Below are positions 39,185 to 50,785 of a DNA stretch of 64,000 bases, piece after piece. The stretch's first letter is position 1. Every line of letters begins with the position of its first letter. Source of the stretch: Odiellus spinosus (lineage: Eukaryota > Arthropoda > Arachnida > Opiliones > Phalangiidae); NCBI GenBank assembly GCA_963920705.1, contig OY987227.1:15897434-15961433 (forward strand). Direction: 5' to 3'. A program made the translations under genes and the position numbers. The notes beneath the pieces are model-generated. The model was not told the DNA's origin. It searched no databases and worked only from the letters and a program-made list of their open reading frames with translations.

Positions 39185-40130
39185 TCGCGCGGTTGGTGAA
39201 CTATCTCTACCTCTTTGTCTCCTAAACGTAAAAAAAAAAAAAAATCATCAGTGATTAAAAATCCCCACCCCGTCTGACTCCCGACCTTCGTTAATACATC
39301 CTTAATTTGTTCCCCCCATTTGTTAAATTTTTTTAGTATTCATACTTTTTAATTTTTTTTTCTATATCAGTTCATTTCACCACAAAAAAGAAATTTTAAA
39401 TCAAAACAAATTTTTTTGTACATTTAAAACAAAATCCAGAACCATGTGAGATGAAAAAAAAGCCCCCAATTTTTGAAAAAAAAGGATAAAACAAGATTTT
39501 GCGGAATATGGAAATTTGAAAATAATATAGGAAATATTTTTTTCTTCCAACATTTTTTTTTTTTTTAATTTAGTTTTCATTTGAGTAAAAAGGGACTGTA
39601 TGAATGGAATATTTTGCAGTCAAATTGCGTTGTTGGCGGATGTTTATTAATTATTTTACGCATAAATCGTGCCATCATTTGTTTTTGTTTCGTGATAGGG
39701 TTTTTCATTTTGATTACGAATATTCTGTCATTTATCTCGTTAATCGTGTATCTTCTTCCCTCCCCGCAACCTTCCCTAAATATTTTTACTATAATTTGTA
39801 GCGACGCTGCCAACCAATTATTTACTTTGATAATTTTTAAAGAAATAACGAAAAAAAAAACCAACGGACCGAGGATGTGCGCGTGTGTTATGTGAGAAAA
39901 GTATTAAAAGACATAGTTTAATTTTTTTTTTAATTGCGTACTCCATTACGATACGTTTTCTTCCTCTCCACCACCCCCCAACCAATTATCGAAGGAAAAA
40001 ATATGACTTTCATTTACAGTTCAACAACGTAATAGAGATTGAAAAAAAATAACAAAACATTTATAAATAACGAAACAAACGTCCTCCCTCATGGATTAAT
40101 CCCTCCTACTATCGGATAAAAATAAATAAA
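39185..40130 (+). other. Probable CtBP 3' UTR
   Basis: Follows the CtBP stop; AT-rich with A and T runs and no gene. AATAAATAAA at about 40120-40130 is the best polyadenylation-signal candidate seen. Overlapping frames near 39577-39895 occur on both strands and have no domain signal, so I regard them as chance. Confidence 0.35.
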
Positions 40131-42622
40131 AAAACATAAGACAAAACTTCCACTAAGTGTTTATTTTTATGACGAAGGTTTGAACGCGTCTTTATTAAGT
40201 TTCTGCGAACATTGACAAACGAAACTCAGATTTGAAAAATCATTAAAAAAAACTAGCGGCGTTAGTAGGTTTGATGTAGCTGAACTTCAGAAAATTTAAA
40301 GAAAAACGAGTAAGCCACTGAAAAACCTTTTAAATATATTTTTTAAACCAATACGAGTGAACGTTACTTTTCGGCTTTTTCGCTAATAATTATTAAATGA
40401 GAAACAAAGTTAAAACGTGGCAAAAAACGATGTATAGATAAAAAACTAAGCAATTAAGAAGCTTTTTTTTTTTTTTTTTTTTTGGAAATAAAAAATTGGG
40501 CAGGATCAAATGGCAGGAATTTTCTCAAATATAAAAACTAAATGTCAAATAAAATTTAATTTTAATAGATTAAATTGACATTAAAGAATTTTTTTTGGTT
40601 TTTGAAATTTTTTAAAATTTAACGATGATAAACAATGTGGTTTTTATTTTCTCGATAACTGTGTGGATTTTTTTTACAATATTTTTGGGTTCATTTGATA
40701 GAAGTACCAAATTCTACCGTGTTTTTCATTTTGTGAAATTTACGTTGAATAAATTTGTATTTCATTATTTGATATAAATTAAAAGAACGTAAAATGATCA
40801 AATTAATATGCCTAATTAATACTAATCATAAAAGGATACATGGATCCAAATTGCTTTGAAATTTTGAACGTTAAAATGCGGTTTTTGAAAAAAATTTTAA
40901 ATTCTTATCGAAATAGGAAAAGCTAAAATTAAGAGAGGCAACTTTTCTCTCTTTTATACTTTAAATGGATAAAAGTGGGAGCATGAGGAGTCTGGTTTTC
41001 TAAAACTAGAGACTCGCCTCGAAACCCCCCAAAATAAAACCAGACATCTAAGAGTTAAAAAATTGTAGTTTGGTTTAATTTAAAAATGACTTGCATTCAA
41101 AAATGTTCTAATTTTAAACTTAAATCCCGATGAATGAACAGTACTTCTTGATATAAGCAAGATTATGATCGTTAAATATTAAAAACCAAATGGATATAAA
41201 TTAAAAAATAGACGTGAAAAAAAAAACCACATATCTTCGTGATAGAATCATTCCATAATCATTCATCCTGAATTTTTCATTTGTCATTTTTTTTCGCGTT
41301 ACTAACGAGTAATAATTAAGAATTCAATGACTTCAAAGTATGTTTTTACATTTTAGTGGAAATTATAAAAAACAATAAAATGACCGATAGAATTTTTTTT
41401 TTTCGTTGGATTGTGAAATGCGTGAATCGAATGAATGGTCATACGACTTGAACGTTTTAAATTTCATTTTTTTTTTTTTAAATGATTCAAACTGAATTTG
41501 GCAAGAAAAAAGGCCGCCAAAAACCTAGAACGTGTAGTAATTGACTGAATTAACCGAATTTCGTAAAGATGTAACTAGAAAGTATTCTAGGATTAAGAAT
41601 AAGTTTGAAAATAAAACTAATTTGGCAAAAAAAAAACCTAAAATTAAGAATATGATTAAAATAACCAAATTATGGAAAAAAACCGTAGATTTAAGAATAA
41701 GTTTAAAACATTACCAAATTTGGCAAAAAACCTATATTTTAAAATACGTCTAAAAATTACTTGAATTTGGCAAGAAAACGGAAAGAATGTGTTTAAAAAA
41801 GTAACAGTATTTGACAAATAAAAACCACCACTAATACGTTTAAAAATTAAAGAAATATCGCAAAAATCTAGATTGTGTTCAAAAATAATCATATCTGGCA
41901 AAAAATAAAAAATAAACTATAAATACATTTAAAAATTAACCTAATTTGGCAAAAATCTAGATTGCGGTAATCAATTCAAACTATTTTAATTTAATTAATT
42001 AATGCACACAACTTTGAATCGTTAGATACAAAATACATAAAATAAGTATAGGTAATTGCGCTTCCTCCAAAAAAAAAACGTAAATATATAACCATTTTTA
42101 AATTTTAAGTCAAAAGTTCAAACTTTTTATTACGGTTTTAAATATTTGTCGCATCAAATCGAATGATTTTAAAAATGCAAGGTTTAACATTAAAATAACA
42201 TCTCAAAGTTTTCTTCTCCATTATTTCGCAAAACAAGTTATCGCTGTTTTTATTAACGTAAAAAAAGAGCGCGCTCCATTGGTTTAGTTCATTTTTTAAC
42301 ACACTTAGTATGAATGTGATTTTTTTTTTTTGTCGCTTCGATCCCTTTTTACTCTTTAAAAAAAAAAAAAAAAAACCCAAAATCATTTAATTTTTTTTAA
42401 AATAATGAAAAAAAAACCCTAATGTTTATTTGGTTCTTCTATCCAGAAAAAAAGAAAATGCTCAGGCCTTAAATGAAATGGATTTGGTTACCGCTAGTGA
42501 AAAGGTTCAACCCCATTTGGTTTAAAAATAAAAATTAAGGCAAATATTTGCCCAAAAGAACATTAAATATAAAATTGACCTCATCTTATAAGGAAAAGTA
42601 TAAAAAAAAATAAAAAAGAAAG

Positions 42623-42657
<35 letters not shown>

Positions 42658-43369
42658 AAACCTAAGAAAAATAAAACCTTTAAAAACATTAAAAAAAGGC
42701 CTAAGAAAAATGGGGGGACTTTTTTTAGCTGGTATTTAATGAAGAAAAAAAATACAATTTTAGTGGTTGAAAAAAAAAAAAAAAAAAAAATTACAAGTAG
42801 CATGTCCCTGTTGTCATGTTTAAAAAAAACTAAAAATTTGAAAAAAAAAAAAAAAATGAAAAAAAATTGAAAACTTCATTTAAAAATTCATGTCATTTTT
42901 GTGTGAAAAGAAAAGATTTTTTTTCCGCATTGCTCGGTGGCAGTGATAAGAAAATACGAAGAAAAAAAAACAAATAAATTTAGCACATTTTATTCTGGGG
43001 GTTTTGAGTGTTTTTAATTTATCTAACACAATTAACTCTTAATTAGATTAATTTTGCCAAAAAGTGGTACAAAAATCTGAAAATTTGAAAGGCAACAAGG
43101 GATCTTATCTACATTTGCTATTAAAAGGCCTATTTAGTAATTCCACTTATGTTTGATTGGTATGCCATGCCCCTAGCAGCAATGTTCAAAGGGAATGTAT
43201 AAACTACACGTAAACAACCCTGACTATTTGCTTTGTTATCCCACCTGAAAACGTAGAATTATTCTAAGGATCAGACACTTATTATTTTTGTGTATGGGAT
43301 TCGAAATATTTTGAGACTTAAGTTATTTTAGGTAGAGATTTTGGGATTTAGAGTTTACTCCTTATTGAT
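40131..43369. other. Extremely A/T-rich convergent intergenic region
   Basis: Many A or T runs (for example near 40462-40483, 42361-42375, 42629-42655 and 42771-42790). Spurious frames here are poly-Lys, poly-Phe or poly-Leu. A decayed tandem repeat at 41500-41960 is listed separately. It separates the ends of CtBP and PUS1. Nothing else supportable. Confidence 0.5.
41500..41960. repeat. Degenerate tandem repeat with AATTTGGCAAAAA units
   Basis: The word (A/G)AATTTGGCAA(A/G)AAA recurs near 41495, 41620, 41708, 41765 and 41946, with decayed forms (ATATCGCAAAAATCTAGATT, ATATCTGGCAAAAAA) between. Units also share TTTAAAAATTA and CTAGATTG. Spacing is irregular (about 45-90 bases), consistent with an old array. 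Confidence 0.6.
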
Positions 43370-43690
43370 GATACCAAAAATCTATCAGTTTATTCCATAA
43401 AAGTAAACAACACCCCGTAGCTTAATACTATCAGCAAAGGTCAGGAATATACCGGCAGATTCTGATTCGAGACACTAGCGGCCACAGATGGTGTAAATAG
43501 TGAAATCGGAAGCGCCACTCTTGGGGAGTTGGGGAAGGTAATATAGCCATCCCTCTCTCCTGACGCAAAATATCAACAAAGAGTCCAAATCACTCTAGCC
43601 AGACAAGTGATTGGCTAGTACATTTACCTTTTCTGATAGTATGGTGTTGTTTACTTTCATGGAATAAAGTGATGGACTTTTGGTGTTACC
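43370..43690. mobile_element. 321-bp TIR element beside the PUS1 3' end
   Basis: The left end GATACCAAAAATCTATCAG continues through TTTATTCCATAAAAGTAAAC and AACACC. It pairs with the inverse of the right end (GGTAACACCAAAAGTCCATC, TTTATTCCATGAAAGTAAAC, AACACC), and ACTATCAG also matches further in. The imperfect terminal repeats are thus about 65 bp. The interior is GC-richer (CTAGCGGCCACAGATGG). It lies 165 bp beyond the PUS1 stop codon, so it may be in the 3' UTR. Confidence 0.75.
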
Positions 43691-43854
43691 AGGATTCATT
43701 TAAACTCGAGTTAGAAACTTTCCCCAAAAAGCATTTTTATAGACTTCTGCTACAACTAAATAACACACAAGACACAATATTTTATACCAAAATTTTTTTT
43801 TTTTTGGTAAAATGTTCTGTAAAATTGTTATACACTAGCATAATTTTTTTACTG

Positions 43855-45718
43855 CTAATCTTCTTCAACAGCATCTTCTTTTTCTAGTTTAGGATTTTCT
43901 CCTTGTACTCTTACATCGTATGAATGTAACGGAAGCATTTCCATCCATTTCAACATTCTGGTTAATTAATTAAGGAAATTTATTATTCTACAGTGGAGTC
44001 TTAAAGCTAAGAACGTAAGAAGTAAAAGGATACGATTTGGTTTCTTTCTCTTCCTTCACGATGGTAGGAATGATGTATTCTGATGAAAATTCATTAATTT
44101 TATCCTAAGTAGAATATAATTTAATTTTACAGCCTGAAGTTTATGATATTTAAATAATCTACTTCGTATTCCGACCAATCCAACTTCTCGTGGAATCCAT
44201 CTCCGCCGTAGATTTTATCATAGGAATGATAATGAACAAACTCCAGCATTAAACCTAAACCTGGAGCGATTGGAATATCAATCTGTAAGTAAAAAATAAA
44301 TTAAAGTTTCGTACTTCATTGATCAACGTTAAACTTTGAAAATTTAAAAATTTGGTTTAACTCTTTCCGAAGCCCATGTTTTTGTTAATGTTTCAATTTT
44401 GGCAACTCCTCTCATGATTGCGATGCATAATCCCGTCATTTTTCTTATTTGATGTAGCATAAAGCTTTGACCTTTGAATGTCAGGCGAACGAATTCAATA
44501 TCGTCTTTAATGAAAGGTTGACCGCACTCTATCGTTACCATATAACGATTGCAACTAGCGTCGGTGGATTTTCTAATGAGATTAGGTAATTTTATTAGAA
44601 TATAATTTTAGATAGTACTGGAATAATAATAACAACCTTCCCGCTGTGAAGTTATGGTAATTATGAGTCCCTTTGAATTTTGCAAGAAAATCGTTAACAG
44701 CTTTAAGTTGTTCCTCTGATTAAAAGGAAATCAAGATTAAAACTAATTAATGACCTTAATTTATTTAGTTTTGAACCTGATATCCTATAAGATTCATCAG
44801 GATTGGAAATACTCTCTGGGGCAAATGCGAAAGAAGGTGTCAAGTAAGAATAGGTTCTGAAATCACAGTTGTTTTTCGAGTTGAAACCTTTAGTGGTTCT
44901 TTTGATTCCTGTGGGAATTGATGTTACATTTTAATTCTATTTTCTTAAAAAGGAAATGATACGCTCATTGATATACCAAATATCCTAATCTCTTTCGGAA
45001 GATTTTCATTCATAATTTTGACATCTTGGGTATAATCATCTTTTTGAGGTAACTTTAAAGACACAACTTGTCTAACTGCGGAAACTCCTTTATCAGTTCT
45101 AGCAGCCCGCTGAAATGAAATATCCTGAGGAGTGTCTTTGTGTTCTGGTTGGATTAATTTAGCCGCTATCAAGGCTTTTAATAGTTCATCTTCAATAGTC
45201 GTGACACCCGGATTTCTGGATAGTAAAATGGTATGTTTAAATGTATTTCAATTTAAATTTTGGAAGTTTGGTATTACTTTTGCATTCCGTAATATCCCTT
45301 TCCACAAAATCCTAATAAAATTGCTGATTTTCTTAGTTTTATTCTTTCTTTCTTAACAGTTTGATCAGCGTCATTTATAGTTTTGCAATCATCTTCGCCA
45401 TCTAACTTTAGTTTTTTGGGTATTGTGGGTGTTTCGATTTCAGCTGATCTCTTAGCACTTAAATCGGATGCCTCGTCGTCAAGTTCTTTTGATTCCACAT
45501 CTGGGTTCGCTACCACAACACTCATTTTATTAATTCTGTCGGTAAAGGGTTCCAAGATGTTTAGTTTAGTAAGTATGGGCGATTGAGATTCTTCTTGTAG
45601 TCTTAATAGTCGTAAACTTTGAAATGAAAAAACTGTAAGGATAAAATTATTTTAAGTTATACCTTTACCAATATAAATTCAGAATATAATTACTTCTTGT
45701 AAATAATATTTTAATCAT
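43855..45718 (-). CDS. PUS1: tRNA pseudouridine synthase PUS1 (TruA family)
   Basis: Converts uridine to pseudouridine in tRNA and other RNAs, in nucleus and mitochondria in known animals. Minus-strand coding exons, in order: 45718-45694, 45632-45278, 45215-44977, 44908-44777, 44715-44637, 44572-44362, 44282-44163, 44104-44034 and 43957-43855. They join in frame to 444 residues with GT-AG introns. Family marks: GFCGKGYYGMQK, then SFQRAARTDKGVSA with catalytic Asp about 168, IRIFGIKRTTKGFNSKNNCD, GTHNYHNF, VRLTFKGQSFMLHQIRKM, APGLGLMLE and KSMLKWMEMLPLHSYD; all align in order with human PUS1. A Lys/Arg and acidic linker (KRSAEIETPTIPKKLKLDGE) may hold a nuclear signal. The first exon encodes only MIKILFTR plus one base; this start and exon 7's GTAGAT donor are the least certain points. 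M45 (45525-45523) is an alternative start. Confidence 0.92.
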
Positions 45719-46054
45719 AACCTAAGCAAATAGAAACAATTTCAAATCCCACGCTGAACCGGAATTTCCAAGAGGTGAAAGGTCAATGTTTCAAAATCGT
45801 AGCGAGAGATGGCGCCAAGGCTAAATTATTTTTCCGAAATGTGGCGAATGAGCATGGGACTGCAAAATCAAAAACACGTGTATATTGTTTTACATTATAT
45901 ACATCCTTTTTTTACATTTAATAGTGAAACCTGCTTATTTATTATTTAATACCAGTTTCGTATATCGTAGAAATAAAATCTAATAGAAAAAACATGGCCC
46001 CAAGTTTACATAACATATAACAAGAAAGAATTTATGCACTTAGATGAGTTCTTG

Positions 46055-46121
46055 CCATTATTTCATGCAACGCCTCCTGTATTAAATTTAAATTATAGGA
46101 GGCGTTGCTTCATGTTAATGG
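46055..46121. ncRNA. 67-nt hairpin, pre-miRNA-like or tiny MITE
   Basis: GCAACGCCTCCT at 46067-46078 pairs perfectly with AGGAGGCGTTGC, separated by an AT-only loop (TTAAATTTAAAT). Outer segments CCATTA and TAATGG also pair, with a small internal mismatch. Size and shape suit a microRNA precursor, but no known mature microRNA is recognised, and a short inverted-repeat transposon is equally possible. Confidence 0.25.
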
Positions 46122-46407
46122 TCTAGTATTGTGGTTCAAGTACTATTATTTAGTCTTTGTTTTTTACCGGCTTGCGGAGAGGCAGTCGACTCGAAACAGC
46201 AAGGTGAGCTAGCCCTCGTTCTATTGTTTTATCCGAGAACTATTTGCGAATTAATGAACCTAATCAGCTCAATCATATGTAATATTATTAATTAAAAAGT
46301 CGGCTTTCATCTATCATTCAAAATTGACAAAGTTAATATTTCAACGTCGTGAGTGAAAGGTCAACGAAGGTCAGTAAAGTCTCATGCTTTCCGAAGATTA
46401 TCCTGAT

Positions 46408-46595
46408 TAGGCTTAGTGTCGGACATACCTTTTGGGGCCTATTATACGTGAAATTCGAACTCTACCGTGGATTACTGGATTATAACCTGTTAATTAAGTA
46501 ATTAGGCTTAGGGTCGGACATACCCTTTGGTGACTATTTTTCGTGAAATTCTAACTCTACCGTGTGTTTCATACTGGATTATAAACTGTTACACT
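46408..46595. repeat. Two-copy 95-bp tandem duplication
   Basis: TAGGCTTAGTGTCGGACATA at 46408 recurs as TAGGCTTAGGGTCGGACATA at 46503. CGTGAAATTCGAACTCTACC and ACTGGATTATAACCTGTTA also repeat in order. The second copy has a small insertion (GTTTCA). Confidence 0.85.
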
Positions 46596-47410
46596 ATTGG
46601 ATATTTCTACTAACTGCTCATCTGTGTGGCTTTGGGTGAGTCAAAGTTTTAATTTGCTTGATATCACGAGAACCCATAATTTTTAGTATTTTTTCATGAA
46701 TGAAATGTAACCATTTTGGGGTCCTAATAAGGAATTGCTGTTAATTTGTCGTATAACTGCTCTGTATTCTTTAGATATAACAAAGTTGCTCTGTATGTAC
46801 AAGAATTATTTGGTTATTTCTAAAGCTTTTGAATGATTATTATTGTTCTCGTGATATCCCAAATGGAGTACAGCGTTGCTTTCGGTTTGATGAAGCCAAA
46901 TTAGGGCTGTTACGATCTGAAGTTGAAAACTTTCATTAACGCACACTTTCCTGGCAAAATTTACAAAATTATCTTCTATATTTCGTATCATTACAATCAT
47001 GTAACAATTAAAATTTATGCGTACTCTGTATTGTCAACCGCATATTATAAGCTATGCATCGGTCGTTGCCTGCTACGTAGTAGTGAAATAAATATTATTA
47101 TTAATAATTATGCCGAATTATACGCTGTACTCCAAATCCTACATTTTTGAAGTGTTATTGCATATATTGAACCAATGGTTCGTCAATATTATTTTGAACG
47201 AATTTCCTGAACATGGCAGTTTTACTTTTTGACCTTTTTATCTATCAACGGTTTAAATTATTAGCCAATGGTTTAAAGAACATAGGAAACTTCTATAATA
47301 GCTTGAGTTCTACAATTTTCATTAATAAAGGTTAAAAATACAACTGCCCTGTTAAACAAAAGCATTACCGACATATGTAAAATGAGTAAATTCAACTCGA
47401 TTCACCACAT

Positions 47411-48398
47411 ATGTTTTAAAACCAATCGCGAAATGTTTTAAAACCAATCGCGAAATGTTTTAAAACCAATCGCGAAATGTTTTAAAACCAATCGCGAAAT
47501 GTTTTAAAACCAATCGCGAAATGTGTAAAAACCAATCGCGAAATGTGTAAAAACCAATCGCGAAATGTGTAAAAACCAATCGCGAAATGTGTAAAAACCA
47601 ATCGCGAAATGTGTAAAAACCAATCGCGAAATGTGTAAAAACCAATCGCGAAATGTGTAAAAACCAATCGCGAAATGTGTAAAAACCAATCGCGAAATGT
47701 GTAAAAACCAATCGCGAAATGTGTAAAAACCAATCGCGAAATGTGTAAAAACCAATCGCGAAATGTGTAAAAACCAATCGCGAAATGTGTAAAAACCAAT
47801 CGCGAAATGTGTAAAAACCAATCGCGAAATGTGTAAAAACCAATCGCGAAATGTGTAAAAACCAATCGCGAAATGTGTAAAAACCAATCGCGAAATGTGT
47901 AAAAACCAATCGCGAAATGTGTAAAAACCAATCGCGAAATGTGTAAAAACCAATCGCGAAATGTGTAAAAACCAATCGCGAAATGTGTAAAAACCAATCG
48001 CGAAATGTGTAAAAACCAATCGCGAAATGTGTAAAAACCAATCGCGAAATGTGTAAAAACCAATCGCGAAATGTGTAAAAACCAATCGCGAAATGTGTAA
48101 AAACCAATCGCGAAATGTGTAAAAACCAATCGCGAAATGTGTAAAAACCAATCGCGAAATGTGTAAAAACCAATCGCGAAATGTGTAAAAACCAATCGCG
48201 AAATGTGTAAAAACCAATCGCGAAATGTGTAAAAACCAATCGCGAAATGTGTAAAAACCAATCGCGAAATGTGTAAAAACCAATCGCGAAATGTGTAAAA
48301 ACCAATCGCGAAATGTGTAAAAACCAATCGCGAAATGTGTAAAAACCAATCGCGAAATGTGTAAAAACCAATCGCGAAATGTATAAAAACCAATCGCG
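47411..48398. repeat. 22-bp minisatellite, 45 copies
   Basis: Units end in CCAATCGCG at exact 22-base spacing from 47430 to 48398 (44 intervals). The first five units carry GTTTTAAAA; from 47521 they carry GTGTAAAAA, nearly all identical, with one GTATAAAAA variant near 48381. Each unit contains the palindrome TCGCGA and a CCAAT word. Because 22 is not a multiple of 3 and the unit lacks minus-strand stops, all three minus frames stay open for over 300 codons. These are artefacts of the repeat, not genes. Long identical runs are prone to assembly collapse or expansion. Confidence 0.97.
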
Positions 48399-49814
48399 AA
48401 ATGTGTAAAAAAATATCGCACAATATGCAATACACCTGAAAAACAAATAGACAATATGGGCGGCCACGTGTTAAATGGAAGGGATTATAGGGATAAACCA
48501 GGAGGTCACGTGATTAGAACATAGATCGCGAAATCTCAAAATTTAGCGTAAATTGCGAACACTGGCGTATCTGGGGGGGGGCGTTAAGGTGACTTTTATT
48601 TTACTGGTCTTTTTGCGAAGGGGGCAGCAAATTTCAGAGACCGCCCCGGGCGTCAAACCCTCTAGATACTCCTCCACCGTTGCTAAATCTGTTAATTTAA
48701 TAAGCTTCGAAAATATAATTTGCCTAAAACCCAAAATCAGTAACTTTAGTTTAAAGTGAGGCTGGCACCATTTTTTCTCATGCTTATGGGTTATATTTTA
48801 ATATTTATGATCATATTATTATTTTTTTTTTCCAATATATGATGTTGTTTATTTCTAACGAAAGGTAGGACTTTCTGGTGACGAAAAATACTTACGTTCA
48901 AGAGAAATTTACATAACAGGGAGAACTGAGGCGGATTAGTACACAATGTTTAACCTCATAAATCTAAAGAGTAGTTATTGCAAACTGCTGTTGATCATGA
49001 AGAAAGTCTATTTCGCGCATCATGGTGGCATGTATTTAGGTTTTCAGAACGTATACATAGCTTCGTTGCTTAAATTATATAGAATCTTATAGCTTAATAC
49101 ATTATGAAAATTCGCGCTGATTTAGAATATGGTCATTTAGTGGGCAGATCATGGTCATAAATATCGAAAAAACATCAAGAGGACCTCATTCATTGGGCAG
49201 TAAAAATCATTTTTAAGGAATATGACAAAAAAAAAGAGCCTAGGAATATCCTTCATATTTTTAACTTATGTACCTCATCATACGTCTATTGTATTGTAGT
49301 TTGGGGGTGGAAATAACCATAAATATCGAATGAAAAGATTTTACGGAAAATGAGCCTAATAAATCATAAAGAATGAATTGGATGAAAAGAATAAAAAAGA
49401 AAACGATAATGTCGTTTTTAAAGAAACTGACAACTTTCTATGATCGCTTTTTAAGAATGAATGAAAACTTGGGAAGGGAAAAAAAAGTCCCAGGCTTTTT
49501 TTAAAATATAACTTTTAATATAAATGTCCACTAATGTCCTAATAAGCAGCTTGGTTTCACTTATCCGTTCTTTATTTAGCTGTCGTAAAATTACTTCACT
49601 TGGTATAGTTACAGACAAATAGACCAGTGACGTACGTGAAGTCTTTTACTGGTTCGTCCTTCCATCATTGAATGGAGTAGGAATCTCTCCGATGAAATTT
49701 TCCCATGGGGATCAAACTGAAACCTCTATTGTAGTACCCTTTGAAGCTTCATTCAAAACGTTTAACTAGATACTTTCACTTCCGGATTTATTCGGACGAA
49801 TTTTCCATACGCAG
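48399..49814. other. Gene-free stretch after the minisatellite
   Basis: A decayed unit-like word (ATCGCGAAATCTC) occurs at about 48525. At 48562 CACTGGCGTATCTGGGGGGG looks like a transposon end, but its partner is not evident. No coding region seen. Confidence 0.4.
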
Positions 49815-50785
49815 TACAGGGTGTATCGAAACCTATATTATACAATGATGAACACTTGCAAAATTTTCTAATGCTCTCTCTTACACTCTTATAATATTAA
49901 ATTAATATACGAGACAGTCTGAATCAATTTAAAATAAATATAGCCTATCTCAATCGATTTTATTCGATAAAATTAAACCAATATTTAAATCTCTCGGAAT
50001 GGTTTGAAGCGCCATCTATACACATCTCTTCATAAACCGATTTATTGCAGTTTCTGGGCTGATACCTAAAGTTTGCCTTAATTGTAGTGAAAATAGTAAC
50101 CAAATACTTTGAAAAAAAATGAGGAGGAAAAATTTTTTTTTTTGGACTTGCTCGATTTCCATCGAGTGGCGAAACACCTTTTTCTAGTGGCGAAACATAA
50201 TTTTATGATCTTAAATTAATCTAGGGAATGCGTATTTTCTAATGGTGCAATCGCTTTATGCCTAGGGGATTGTAGAGAAAAGTTACGGCCATTTTAAGAT
50301 ATGGGCAATTTTTGGAAATTTTGCTCGATTTCTATTAGTGGCGAGGCATCTTATACGAGTGGCGAGGCAGGATTTTATTATTTTAAAATTATCTGGGGAA
50401 TGACTTCTTCCTAATGGTGCAATCGGTTTATGGCTATATGATGGTTGAGAAACGTTACGGCTATTTTAAGATATGGGTCATTTTCGGGATATTAGTGGCG
50501 AAGCAGGATTTCATTGTTTTAAAATTATCTAGGGAAAGTCTTCTTTCTAATGGTGAGTGGGTGGCATATCTCAAGACGACTTCGATCAACCAGTATGGGG
50601 AAAAAACTTTTTGTTGTTTCTATAGGGCTATTTTTATATCTTAATATATTACATATATATTTAACAATTTTAAATATTATTTATCGGATATTTGTTTGAT
50701 TGTGTAATAAGTGGACAAGTAATTTTTCAAGGGGTTTTGCTAGTTTTCCAATAAATTTGTAACTTGATCCTTTTTACACCCTGTA
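49815..50785. mobile_element. 971-bp non-autonomous element with TACAGGGTGTA ends
   Basis: TACAGGGTGTA at 49815-49825 is matched by TACACCCTGTA at 50775-50785, a perfect 11-bp inverted pair. No transposase frame lies between; the longest frame (76 codons at 50414) sits in repeats. The interior includes the tandem repeat at 50149. Such ends are common on small animal DNA transposons, but the superfamily is not assignable here. Confidence 0.5.
50149..50560. repeat. Imperfect 157-173-bp tandem repeat, about 2.4 copies
   Basis: Blocks TGCTCGATTTC, AGTGGCGA(A/G)(A/G)C, TAATGGTGCAATCG, GTTACGGC(C/T)ATTTTAAG and ATATGGG recur in order from 50149 and 50322. A partial third copy starts at ATTAGTGGCG (50491). 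Each copy also has an internal doublet of GAGTGGCGA. Confidence 0.75.

Larger units (their letters stand above)
45719..47410. other. Intergenic stretch upstream of PUS1
   Basis: Holds the presumptive PUS1 5' region next to 45719, where no TATA box or other clear element is seen, plus the hairpin at 46055 and the tandem duplication at 46408. Frames at 46806 and 46923 overlap on opposite strands and look non-genic. Confidence 0.4.

Noticed and set aside
39577-39895. Overlapping 95-104-codon frames on both strands after CtBP
   Set aside because: Both strands open in AT-rich probable 3' UTR, no motif, no splice logic.
42522-42803. 93-codon minus frame rich in Phe/Leu suggesting membrane segments
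   Set aside because: It is translation of A runs; no real protein signal.
47460-48467. Three overlapping minus-strand frames of 316-335 codons with repeated HISRLVFTHFAIGFYTFRDW
   Set aside because: They are the same 22-bp minisatellite read in three frames; no unique protein sequence beyond short flanks.
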